From SHLJ01 sp041618535 (GTDB lineage Bacteria; Bacteroidota; Bacteroidia; Flavobacteriales; Flavobacteriaceae): a DNA stretch of 23,200 nt. Below are positions 1 through 7,972 of the stretch, piece by piece. Each line of letters begins with the position of its first letter. Position 1 is the first letter of the stretch. The notes under the pieces were generated by a model. That model had not been told where the DNA came from and ran no database searches. It saw only the letters and a list, made by a program, of their open reading frames with translations. The translations under genes were made by a program, and so were the position numbers. The stretch is taken from the NCBI GenBank assembly GCA_041618535.1, contig JBFKFP010000028.1:1-23200 (forward strand), in the 5' to 3' direction.

Positions 1-158
1 ATTTCCCGGATAGCATGATGGATGTGATTAACAATTATGACAAGGCCCTGGCAAGATCAGGGAGATTATATGAAGAATTATCAGGGAAATTCAGTATTGG
101 CAGGGTGTATGAGCAACACCTGCAGTTGTATAACTCGGTCATGAGAAAAACAGTATAA
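1..158 (+). CDS. C-terminal fragment, probably a GT4-type glycosyltransferase
   Basis: An open frame enters from the left edge in frame 3 and stops with TAA at 156-158, giving about 51 residues. The visible part is a charged helical tail with segments such as YEELSGKFSIGRVYEQHLQL. This looks like the last helix of GT-B (family 4) glycosyltransferases, where a phrase of the type 'F-S-I-x-x-V-x-x-Q-H-L-x-L-Y' commonly closes the protein. No catalytic motif lies inside the window, so the assignment rests on this tail and on the neighbours, which are other GT4 genes and an AsnB-type amidotransferase starting 17 bases downstream. The N-terminus lies outside the window. The close spacing suggests it shares an operon with the following genes. 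Confidence 0.6.
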   Translation, partial: FPDSMMDVINNYDKALARSGRLYEELSGKFSIGRVYEQHLQLYNSVMRKTV

Positions 159-175
159 TACATACCTTTGGTTCT

Positions 176-2023
176 ATGTGTGGTATATATGGATCGACCA
201 TAAAATATGATAATGTCCAGATTCGAAAGAAACTGGAACGAACCTCTTTCCGGGGGCCCGATAAGACGGACTGGCGTTTTTATGAGGGCCGGAATTCCCT
301 GATATTTGGTCATAACCGGCTTTCAATCATCGACCTTGATCCGCGATCGGACCAGCCCTTCAATTATCTTGATAAAATCCATGTCGTATTCAACGGGGAA
401 ATCTATAATTTCAAGCAGATCAGGAAAAATCTTGAGCAAAAGGGCTATGGCTTCAGCACGACCAGCGATACAGAGGTGATATGTGCCGCCTACCTCGAAT
501 ATGGAAGAGATTGTGTTGATCATTTTATTGGAATGTTTTCATTTGTCATCTATGACGTCAAAAAGCAGCTGCTTTTCGGAGCACGTGACAGAATGGGGCA
601 AAAACCTTTTTATTATTATCATAATGGAAGGGATTTTGAGTTCTCAAGCCAGGTATCCAGTATACAGCTATTTAACCAGGGTTTAACGGTTTCCCGAAAG
701 GCTGTAGATTCATATTTGACCTGGGGTGCAGTACCCGATCCCATGTCTATTTTCAATGAAGTCAGAAAATTAAAAGCGGGTCACGCCTTTAGCTTCGATC
801 TGGATTCGGGAAAGTTCGACACTTATCCATACTGGGATCTTGATCAACATGACAGGCTGGAATTCAGAGGAAGTTACGAAGAGGCCCAGAACACCCTTGT
901 AAAACTTCTTAAAGATGCGGTGTCATTACGATTATATGCCGATGTTCCGGTTGGCGTTTTCCTCTCCGGAGGGATAGATTCATCACTGGTTACAGCAATG
1001 GCAGTACAGACCACAGCATCGAAAGTAAAGACCTTTTCAGTGAAGTTTGATGAGGATGGTTTCGATGAGAGTTCGTATGCACAACGTGTTGCCAGTCATC
1101 TCGAGACCGATCATCATGTCATTCAATGCAATTATGATGAAGGCCTTGACCTCATTGAGAATTTCAGTTATTATTATGATGAGCCCTTTGCCGATTCATC
1201 GGCAATTCCCTCAATGCTTTTGTCCAAATACACTCGTCAACATGTAACCGTAGCTCTTTCGGGAGATGGTGGCGATGAAAGTTTCATGGGTTATGACCGT
1301 TACCTCTGGGCGTCAAAAGGCGGGAAGATCTATGTCCTGCCATTGGTTTTAAGAAAGCTTATCGGTGCCCTGACAGGGATCTCGCCTAACTATCGTCATA
1401 AGACCATTGCAAGGGCCATGACATACGAAAACGTGAATTCGGCTTATGTGGCCGGGATGACAGGCCTTGACCTGAACTGGTTCCAACCCCGGAACGACCC
1501 CAGAGTGGTGGAAGAGCTCAAGTATCTTGATAATTCAACGAGGAATCTTTACGAGCGCCTGTCAGACTTCGATCTGAAGACCTACATGAATTGGGATATC
1601 AATACCAAAGTTGACCGTGGCAGCATGGCTTTTTCTCTTGAGGCACGCTCACCATTGATGGATCACAGGGTGGTGGAGTTCGCACGCAGCCTCCCTGCCG
1701 GATTCAAAATAAAGAAATCAAATACAAAGCGTATTTTAAAGGATGTGTTGTACCAGTCAGTACCCGCTGAGATCTTCGACAGGCCTAAATCTGGCTTTAC
1801 AATGCCCTTTGCACAGTGGTTCAGAAACGAATTAAAGGAATATGTACTGGATCAGTTAAGTCCATCAGGATTGGAGTCGATTCCATCTGTTAAACCTGAA
1901 ATGATCACAAAAATGATCGATCAACATATGAATCAGCAATGGAACCGGTATTCACTTATCTGGAGATTGCTGGTGCTGAAACAATGGATGAAAAACAATG
2001 CTAACGGACTTTCGATGAATTAA
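176..2023 (+). CDS. Glutamine-hydrolysing asparagine synthetase-like amidotransferase (first copy)
   Basis: This 615-residue protein has the AsnB two-domain layout. The N-terminal class II glutamine amidotransferase domain has the nucleophile Cys2 directly after Met1 (MCGIYG), which fixes the start. It also has RLSIIDL (about 48-54), FNGEIYN (72-78) and TSDTE (96-100). The C-terminal synthetase domain has the ATP-pyrophosphatase loop SGGIDS at 264-269 and LSGDGGDE at 361-368. Glutamine-derived ammonia would amidate a carboxyl group activated as an acyl-adenylate. The motif usually written HRGPD is FRGPD here (about residues 25-29), a departure from the housekeeping enzyme. Inside a glycan locus, between glycosyltransferase genes, a role in converting uronic acids to uronamides (as proposed for WbpS/WbtH-type proteins) is more likely than free asparagine synthesis; that role is inferred. 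The stop codon abuts the next ATG. Confidence 0.9.
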   Translation: MCGIYGSTIKYDNVQIRKKLERTSFRGPDKTDWRFYEGRNSLIFGHNRLSIIDLDPRSDQPFNYLDKIHVVFNGEIYNFKQIRKNLEQKGYGFSTTSDTEVICAAYLEYGRDCVDHFIGMFSFVIYDVKKQLLFGARDRMGQKPFYYYHNGRDFEFSSQVSSIQLFNQGLTVSRKAVDSYLTWGAVPDPMSIFNEVRKLKAGHAFSFDLDSGKFDTYPYWDLDQHDRLEFRGSYEEAQNTLVKLLKDAVSLRLYADVPVGVFLSGGIDSSLVTAMAVQTTASKVKTFSVKFDEDGFDESSYAQRVASHLETDHHVIQCNYDEGLDLIENFSYYYDEPFADSSAIPSMLLSKYTRQHVTVALSGDGGDESFMGYDRYLWASKGGKIYVLPLVLRKLIGALTGISPNYRHKTIARAMTYENVNSAYVAGMTGLDLNWFQPRNDPRVVEELKYLDNSTRNLYERLSDFDLKTYMNWDINTKVDRGSMAFSLEARSPLMDHRVVEFARSLPAGFKIKKSNTKRILKDVLYQSVPAEIFDRPKSGFTMPFAQWFRNELKEYVLDQLSPSGLESIPSVKPEMITKMIDQHMNQQWNRYSLIWRLLVLKQWMKNNANGLSMN

Positions 2024-3115
2024 ATGGAACAAAATAAGATCCATATCGCCATTGTTACACCAAATCTCCTGCCAGGTGGTGCAGAACGGGTGCTTTCCTT
2101 TGTGGCAAGGGAGATAAACCAGGATGAATTCAAGGTGTCTTTCGCGGTATTCGGTCATAAAAAGGATGCTTCCTATGATCTCGGGCATGTTAAAACTACC
2201 TTTTTTGAACGGTCAAGGGTGTTATACGGCCTATTTGATTTTTTCCATTTTCTAAGAAGACAAAAACCGGATATAGTAGTCACGGCCATCGGTCATTTAA
2301 ATACCATGGCAGCATACATGTCCTGGTTCTTTCCAAAAACAAAATTTGTAGCCAGGGAGGTAAATGTGCTAAGTGCCCTGCACAAATATGCCGATATAAA
2401 ATTCAGTCCGTTCCGTATATTCGAGAAGAATAGGTTCCGTTTCTTCGATGCGGTAATCTGTCAGTCAAGAGACATGAGGGAAGACCTGGAAGAATCTTAC
2501 CGATTCGATCATGACAAAATGGTGGTTATCAATAATCCTGTAACTGATGGATTTCGATTGAAAACCAGAATTCCTCCCATAAATCCCTTTCAATTGATCA
2601 CGGTTGGACGATTGGATAAAGAAAAAGGATACGACCGGCTTCTGAAAGTATTATCCAGGGCAGAGTTCGATTTTAGCTATACCATCATAGGCCGTGGCAC
2701 TGAAAAGGATAAATTAGAAGAACTTACCAGGGAATTAGGTTTAACTTCCCGGGTCAGGCACATTGAATATACATCTGAGGTGAACGCATATCTGCAAGAA
2801 AGCCATGTTTATCTTCAAGGCGCGTATACCGAAGGATTTCCAAATGCGCTGATAGAAAGCATGGCTGTTGGGACTCCTGTGTTGGCTTATGATGCACCAG
2901 GCGGTCTTAACGAGATCATTTTAGATGGGATCAATGGTTACAGGGTTAAGGACGAAGATGCTTTCCTGGCAGTGCTAAACGACCTTCACACAGACTACCA
3001 ATTATCTCCAAAGACAATCAGCGACAGTGTCTTCAGTCGTTTTGGAAGGGATATCATTATTGAGAAATACGAAGATCTTTTCCGGTCTTTGGTGCAAAAT
3101 AAGCCAAATGGATAA
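2024..3115 (+). CDS. Glycosyltransferase family 4 (GT-B fold)
   Basis: This 363-residue GT-B glycosyltransferase probably transfers a sugar from a nucleotide donor onto a lipid-linked glycan at the cytoplasmic face of the inner membrane. Visible motifs are PGGAERV (17-23) in the N-terminal acceptor domain, VGRLDKEKG (194-202) at the start of the donor domain, and the EX7E element from E270 to E278 (EGFPNALIE), followed by GTPVLAYDAPGG. There is no signal peptide or membrane segment. The ATG follows the TAA of the preceding amidotransferase with no bases between, indicating translational coupling. The protein resembles the next gene product in motif layout (GGAERV, EGFPN), so the two are probably tandem paralogues. 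Donor and acceptor cannot be read from the sequence. Confidence 0.92.
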   Translation: MEQNKIHIAIVTPNLLPGGAERVLSFVAREINQDEFKVSFAVFGHKKDASYDLGHVKTTFFERSRVLYGLFDFFHFLRRQKPDIVVTAIGHLNTMAAYMSWFFPKTKFVAREVNVLSALHKYADIKFSPFRIFEKNRFRFFDAVICQSRDMREDLEESYRFDHDKMVVINNPVTDGFRLKTRIPPINPFQLITVGRLDKEKGYDRLLKVLSRAEFDFSYTIIGRGTEKDKLEELTRELGLTSRVRHIEYTSEVNAYLQESHVYLQGAYTEGFPNALIESMAVGTPVLAYDAPGGLNEIILDGINGYRVKDEDAFLAVLNDLHTDYQLSPKTISDSVFSRFGRDIIIEKYEDLFRSLVQNKPNG

Positions 3116-4271
3116 AAAGCATATCAGCATATTATCCATCAGCCTTAACACCGGCGGTGCAGAGAGGGTAATCAGCCTTTTACTAAAAGAATTGGTGAAA
3201 GACTACAAGGTGACTTTGGTTCTTTTAATGGATGATGTGGCTTTTGATATACCAGAGGAGGTCGGGCTAAAAATCTTAGGACCATCCAGGGGATTGGTCA
3301 ACGTCTCCCCTTTTTTTAAGATAATTAAATCGATCGGTTTTATCTTCAGGTATCGCAGACTTTTAAAAAGGGAACGCATCGAGCTCAGTATGTCCTTCCT
3401 GGCCCTACCCAATATGATCAACGTCCTGGCCGGCCGCTGGCTAATTGGAGGGAAAAGACCAAGGATAGTCATCAGTGAGCGTTGCTTTCCATCCGAAATG
3501 TATGCTGATTCGGGATTTGCCAGAATAATGGCAAAAAACTTCTATCCTCTGCTATACAACAAAAGTGACCTTCTTTTTTCAAATTCGATTCATATAAACA
3601 ATGACCTTGAGGCCAATTTTGGGGTAAGTGTTCCGATGAAGGTGATTTACAATCCCATAGAGGTGGAACCAGATAATCCATTTATTGATGAATATGCGGG
3701 AGAACTCCCCTTTCAACTCATCAATGTTGGGAGTCATATCCCGGTAAAGGACCAATCACTAATCCTCAAAGCAATGCATAGGTTGGATGCCAGAATTAGC
3801 CTCACTCTTCTGGGCTCAGGTCCTCTCACCGAAGAATTGAAAAAACTTAGTCGCGAGTTGGGAATTGGGGATTCAATAAAAATGCCCGGGCGTGTTTCGG
3901 ATGTTAAGAGGCGGCTCTCGCAGCAAGACTGTTTTGTGCTTTCTTCAAAAACAGAAGGATTCCCCAATGTTTTGTTAGAGGCCATGGCGGCCGGGTTGCC
4001 TGTTATCTCAACCAATTGCAATTCAGGGCCTCTTGAAATTTTAAACAACAACAATCCCGTCAATATTAAAAAGGGGGGATTTTACAGGGGAAAATACGGG
4101 ATTCTGGTCAATGTGGGAGATGCGCCTGGCCTGGCAGCAGCTATCAACTTCCTCAGTACCGATTCAGAAAAGAGGAAGGAATACAGTAATTTGTCGCATG
4201 AACGGGCACTGGACTTCAACCTTGATGTTGTTTACAAAGAATTTAAGTCCGTTATCGAATCTCAAATATAG
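3108..4271 (+). CDS. Glycosyltransferase family 4 (GT-B fold), tandem paralogue
   Basis: The chosen start is the ATG at 3108, giving 387 residues and an 8-base overlap with the upstream gene. The frame is open further upstream to an ATG at 3027, but those 27 residues lie inside the previous gene and do not look like a GT4 N-terminus. MDKKHISILS followed by the GGAERV motif (16-21) does. Other motifs are ISERCFPSE (122-130), a donor-domain opening INVGSHIPVKDQ (205-215), and EX7E from E283 to E291 (EGFPNVLLE), followed by an AAGLPVISTNC loop. ISER plus LNTGGAER is the pattern of the broad GT4 group that includes PglH/PglJ-type N-acetylhexosamine transferases, but the donor is not provable here. 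The protein is soluble and cytoplasmic, probably membrane-associated through its acceptor. It sits between the two AsnB-type genes. Confidence 0.92.
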   Translation: MDKKHISILSISLNTGGAERVISLLLKELVKDYKVTLVLLMDDVAFDIPEEVGLKILGPSRGLVNVSPFFKIIKSIGFIFRYRRLLKRERIELSMSFLALPNMINVLAGRWLIGGKRPRIVISERCFPSEMYADSGFARIMAKNFYPLLYNKSDLLFSNSIHINNDLEANFGVSVPMKVIYNPIEVEPDNPFIDEYAGELPFQLINVGSHIPVKDQSLILKAMHRLDARISLTLLGSGPLTEELKKLSRELGIGDSIKMPGRVSDVKRRLSQQDCFVLSSKTEGFPNVLLEAMAAGLPVISTNCNSGPLEILNNNNPVNIKKGGFYRGKYGILVNVGDAPGLAAAINFLSTDSEKRKEYSNLSHERALDFNLDVVYKEFKSVIESQI

Positions 4272-4276
4272 GCTGC

Positions 4277-6175
4277 ATGTGCGGAATTAATGGATATATA
4301 TGTAAAGGAACTGATTCTTCTGATAAAGTCGAAGCCATCCTGAAGCGTATGAACACGGCCATCCACCACAGGGGCCCGGATGATCATGGCCATTTTATCG
4401 GGGAGGAAAAAAACCTCACGATCGGGATGGGCATGCAGCGCCTGTCTATTATAGACTTAAGTACCGGACACCAACCCATGCATTCAGATAACGGTCAGAT
4501 CAGTATAGTATTCAATGGGGAAATATATAATTATAAAACACTGAAAAAAAAGCTATTAGATAAGGGTATTGAATTCAATACTACAAGTGATACGGAGGTG
4601 ATCTTGAAATTATATGAGGAGCTTGGCCCCGATGCTTTTGGTCATTTAGACGGGATGTTCGGACTGAGTATTTACGACCGCAGGAGAGGCAAGATCGTCA
4701 TGGCTCGCGATTTCTTCGGAGAGAAACCATTGTACTATACCCATCAGCCAGATGCGTTTATATGGGGGTCGGAACTTAAATCGGTTATTCTTGCCTTGGG
4801 TTACAAACCCGGGATCTCCGCGCACGCATTAAATCTCTATTTCAGGCTTACCTATATCCCGGCTCCCTTTACCATATATCGCGGAATTCAGAAGCTGGAG
4901 CCCAATCGAATACTTGAATACGACCTGGAGACCCTGGAATTCAATATAAAACCGATTCATCCTGAATTAAACCGGGATAAAACAGACATAGGATTTGAAT
5001 CTGCTAAAAAAGAGGTTCGTGAGCGGGTTTATAACAGCGTGGTCAGCAGGTCGGTTTCAGATGTTCCTATCGGAACCTTTTTGTCAGGAGGGGTGGATTC
5101 TTCTATAATCTCTTATTGCCTCTCGGAATACAGTCCTGCCAAGATCGATACATTTTCCATCGGGTTTACCAAAAAGTCTTATGATGAGAGCGAAAAATCG
5201 CGAAAAGTAGCCGAACTTATCGGCAGCAATCATCACGAATTTATTATTAGCGAAGACGATCTGAAGGGCGATGTGAGCGATATTCTCCTGAATTTTGACG
5301 AACCCTTTGCCGATTCCTCTGCACTACCGACCTACCTGGTTTCTAAAAAGACTTCAGATTTCCTTAAAGTGGCCCTTACAGGCGACGGAGGAGATGAGAT
5401 TTTTGGAGGATATAACAAATACCATATGGGCAAACTAAACGGAACCTACACATCATTGGTTCCAGAGTTCCTTCATAAATCCATAAAGAAAGTAGCCAAT
5501 CCTCTTCTCAAAACAAGGGACGATAACAGGGGAAAACGATATAAATTTAAGCGTGCTCTTCAATCTGTTGACTATTCCGGTCAATACTACTGGGATATCA
5601 TTTCCCTGGGAATGCCGGCTTCCGGTATCAGGAAATTATTGAGGGACAACATGATCAATGATGATCCATTCGGTTATTATGCCGATAAATCCGGAATTCA
5701 CCACCCTGCCTCTCTCAATGATTATCAGAGAATCGACCTTCACCTGAGCCTTGAGGGCGACATGCTGGTCAAAGTAGACCGAACCAGTATGCTGAACTCA
5801 CTGGAATGCCGGGCTCCTTTTCTCAACCGCGATCTCTTGCAGTATACCATGTCCCTTCCCGAGAATTACCTGATGAAACGATGGAACAAAAAATACCTGC
5901 TGAAAGAGGCTTTTAAAGACGCATTCCCGCAAGGGTTTCTTGATAAATCAAAAAGCGGTTTCGGTGTTCCCGTTGGTGACTGGCTTAGGGAGGGCCTTAG
6001 AAAAGAACTTGAAAGTTATATAGAAATCTCTTTTTTAAGAGAACAGAATATTTTTAAAGAGGATCATGTAATTACCCTTGTAAGGAACCACCTTGACAGA
6101 AAAGTTGACAACACCTTTAAAGTTTGGACATTCTTTTGTTTCCAGAAATGGTACAGGGCTATATATTTGGACTGA
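4277..6175 (+). CDS. Glutamine-hydrolysing asparagine synthetase-like amidotransferase (second copy)
   Basis: This 632-residue protein is a second AsnB-type amidotransferase, clearly different from the copy at 176-2023. Cys2 of MCGINGY is the glutaminase nucleophile and fixes the start. The canonical HHRGPDDHG (30-38), RLSIIDL (55-61), FNGEIYN (79-85) and TSDTEV (103-108) follow, and the synthetase domain carries SGGVDS (270-275) and an LTGDGGDEIFGGY block. All expected glutaminase and ATP-binding motifs look intact, so it is probably an active glutamine-dependent amidase/ligase. The gene starts five bases after the preceding glycosyltransferase gene. In this setting it probably amidates a sugar carboxylate or another glycan substituent. 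A housekeeping asparagine synthetase remains possible for this more canonical copy, but its place deep inside the operon argues against that. Confidence 0.9.
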   Translation: MCGINGYICKGTDSSDKVEAILKRMNTAIHHRGPDDHGHFIGEEKNLTIGMGMQRLSIIDLSTGHQPMHSDNGQISIVFNGEIYNYKTLKKKLLDKGIEFNTTSDTEVILKLYEELGPDAFGHLDGMFGLSIYDRRRGKIVMARDFFGEKPLYYTHQPDAFIWGSELKSVILALGYKPGISAHALNLYFRLTYIPAPFTIYRGIQKLEPNRILEYDLETLEFNIKPIHPELNRDKTDIGFESAKKEVRERVYNSVVSRSVSDVPIGTFLSGGVDSSIISYCLSEYSPAKIDTFSIGFTKKSYDESEKSRKVAELIGSNHHEFIISEDDLKGDVSDILLNFDEPFADSSALPTYLVSKKTSDFLKVALTGDGGDEIFGGYNKYHMGKLNGTYTSLVPEFLHKSIKKVANPLLKTRDDNRGKRYKFKRALQSVDYSGQYYWDIISLGMPASGIRKLLRDNMINDDPFGYYADKSGIHHPASLNDYQRIDLHLSLEGDMLVKVDRTSMLNSLECRAPFLNRDLLQYTMSLPENYLMKRWNKKYLLKEAFKDAFPQGFLDKSKSGFGVPVGDWLREGLRKELESYIEISFLREQNIFKEDHVITLVRNHLDRKVDNTFKVWTFFCFQKWYRAIYLD

Positions 6176-6204
6176 ACTCAAAATTCTTCAACACCTATCT
6201 CACA

Positions 6205-7368
6205 TTGAAAAAAATCATTCGCGTAACAACGGTTCCTTCCTCCCTGAAAGTCCTTCTGAAAGGCCAGTTGCGATTTATGAGTAATTATTACGAGATTGTT
6301 GGTGTGGCTAATCCCGATGAGGAACTGAATGAGGTTGCCATCCAGGAAGGTATTCGTACCTATCCGGTAAGAATGACGCGCACCATATCTCCGGTGAGGG
6401 ACCTGCTTGCAGTTTTCAGATTGTATCGATTCCTAAAAAAGGAACAACCATTTATTGTTCATACACATACCCCGAAAGCCGGGATCGTAGGAATGCTGGC
6501 AGCATGGCTGGCAGGAGTGAATAACCGCTTTCATACCGTTGCAGGCATGCCACTGCTAATTGAACGCGGACCAAAGCGATGGTTATTGAATATTGTTGAA
6601 AAACTCACTTATTCTCTGGCAACGAGGGTGTTTCCAAATTCAAAGGGCCTGTATGAGATAATTATCCGCGAAAGATTCGCCCCGGCATCTAAGCTAAAGA
6701 TCATAGGACAAGGGAGCTCTAATGGGATTGATGTGGATCATTTTAACCCGGAACAGGTCTCCGATAAGCAAATGCAGGAATTAAAGGAAAGAATTGGCGC
6801 TGTTTCGGAGGGCCTCGTCATGGTTTATATCGGCCGGCTGGTTAATGATAAAGGCGTCAATGAGTTGGTAACGGCTTTCGATAGATTTTATAGTACGGAT
6901 AAGAATAGCAAACTAATATTGGTAGGCCGTCGTGAGAATGAACTGGATCCTCTGGACGCTCGAACTGAAAGGCTAATTGAATCTAACCCGGGAATTATTT
7001 CTGTAGGCTGGCAGGACGATGTGCGCCCTTTCCTGGGTATTGCAGATTTCTTCGTATTTCCAACCTATCGGGAAGGATTCCCGAATGTACTGCTGCAAGC
7101 CGGTGCCATGGGTGTTCCGGCGATTGTTACCGACATAAATGGATGCAATGAGATCATTAAGGACGGGATCAACGGTATTATCATTCCGACGAAGAACACT
7201 GGAGCTGTTTTCAGGGCGATGAAGCTATTGGCAGAGGAACCTGCAACACGTCGGAAAATGCAGGCAGTTGCAAGAGAAAATATTGTTGTTAACTACAAGC
7301 AAACTTATATTTGGAATGAATTGCTGAAGCTTTATCGGTCAACCGAAACAAATCAGGATGTATCCTAG
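6205..7368 (+). CDS. Glycosyltransferase family 4, PglA-like
   Basis: This GT-B glycosyltransferase has a clear acceptor-domain phrase HTHTPKAGIVGMLAA (86-100), then TVAGMP (111-116) and VFPNS (142-146). The donor domain opens with YIGRLVNDKG and ends with EGFPNVLLQAG. That makes the EX7E motif E290...Q298, with glutamine in place of the second glutamate; I recall this substitution in related Bacteroidota proteins. The HTHTPKAG phrase recalls enzymes that add the second sugar to a bacillosamine-type lipid carrier (PglA-like). Start choice: the frame stays open to ATGs at 6148 and 6124, inside the end of the amidotransferase gene. The family N-terminus (KKIIRVTTVP) begins right after a TTG at 6205, giving 387 residues. 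The ATG at 6148 (406 residues) is the main alternative. The 3' end overlaps the next gene by 11 bases. Confidence 0.88.
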   Translation: MKKIIRVTTVPSSLKVLLKGQLRFMSNYYEIVGVANPDEELNEVAIQEGIRTYPVRMTRTISPVRDLLAVFRLYRFLKKEQPFIVHTHTPKAGIVGMLAAWLAGVNNRFHTVAGMPLLIERGPKRWLLNIVEKLTYSLATRVFPNSKGLYEIIIRERFAPASKLKIIGQGSSNGIDVDHFNPEQVSDKQMQELKERIGAVSEGLVMVYIGRLVNDKGVNELVTAFDRFYSTDKNSKLILVGRRENELDPLDARTERLIESNPGIISVGWQDDVRPFLGIADFFVFPTYREGFPNVLLQAGAMGVPAIVTDINGCNEIIKDGINGIIIPTKNTGAVFRAMKLLAEEPATRRKMQAVARENIVVNYKQTYIWNELLKLYRSTETNQDVS

Positions 7369-7972
7369 AATGATTAAACCTTTCTTCGATTTTCTGGCAG
7401 CCCTTATCGGGCTTGTTTTAGCATCACCCATTTTTATGGTGATTCTGGTCGTTTTGCTATTTGTCAATAACGGGAAACCTTTTTTTTACCAGGCACGACC
7501 GGGTAAGAACAAACGCATTTTTGAAATTATCAAGTTTAAGACCATGAATGACAAAAAGGATGAGAACGGCGAGTACCTTCCCTTTCATTTGAGACTTACA
7601 AAGGTTGGTTGGTTTATACGCAAATACTCCCTTGATGAGATTCCGCAATTGATAAATGTTTTAAAGGGTGATATGAGCCTGGTGGGTCCGAGACCATTGC
7701 ATATCGAATATCTTCCCTTATACAGTAAATCCCAGGCCAGGCGACATGAAGTTATGTCGGGTATTACAGGATGGGCTCAGGTAAACGGCAGGAACGCAAT
7801 TAGTTGGGACCAGAAATTTGAATATGATGTCTGGTATGTGGATAATCAGTCGTTTTGGCTGGATCTTAAGATCATTATCATGACAGTGGAGAAAGTGCTT
7901 ACCCGCAAAGGAGTGAACGCCTCTGAAAATGATAATATGCCGGCTTTCAAGAATGTAAAAGTTAAAGTGTGA
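7358..7972 (+). CDS. PglC-like monotopic phosphoglycosyl transferase (initiating sugar transferase)
   Basis: This 204-residue small phosphoglycosyl transferase would move a sugar-1-phosphate from a UDP-sugar to undecaprenyl phosphate, the first membrane step of glycan assembly. It matches the minimal PglC layout closely. A hydrophobic N-terminal segment (about 9-36) carries a Ser23-Pro24 break, as in the re-entrant helix of PglC. Next come a basic KFKTMND stretch (59-65), the catalytic Asp93-Glu94 dyad in SLDEIPQL, VGPRPL (109-114), and TGWAQVNGRNAISW (137-150), very like PglC. The match favours a diacetylbacillosamine-type or related substrate, consistent with the PglE- and PglF-like genes further along. 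The ATG at 7358 overlaps the upstream gene by 11 bases; an ATG at 7370 is less likely because the family usually opens with M-Y-x-x. Confidence 0.94.
   Translation: MYPRMIKPFFDFLAALIGLVLASPIFMVILVVLLFVNNGKPFFYQARPGKNKRIFEIIKFKTMNDKKDENGEYLPFHLRLTKVGWFIRKYSLDEIPQLINVLKGDMSLVGPRPLHIEYLPLYSKSQARRHEVMSGITGWAQVNGRNAISWDQKFEYDVWYVDNQSFWLDLKIIIMTVEKVLTRKGVNASENDNMPAFKNVKVKV

Noticed and set aside
163..170. TACCTTTG, an exact TAnnTTTG match just before the first amidotransferase gene
   Set aside because: No TTTG or TTG lies at the right distance upstream, it would give an almost leaderless transcript, and the gene is 17 bases from its upstream neighbour, so a chance match inside an operon is more likely.
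176..2023. Calling this a housekeeping asparagine synthetase (asnB)
   Set aside because: It has a second, more canonical copy nearby, sits among glycosyltransferase genes and departs from the HRGPD motif, so only the broader amidotransferase call is supported.
3027..3107. Upstream extension of the second GT4 gene to an ATG at 3027
   Set aside because: The extra 27 residues are an out-of-frame reading of the previous gene and do not fit the GT4 N-terminus; the ATG at 3108 does.
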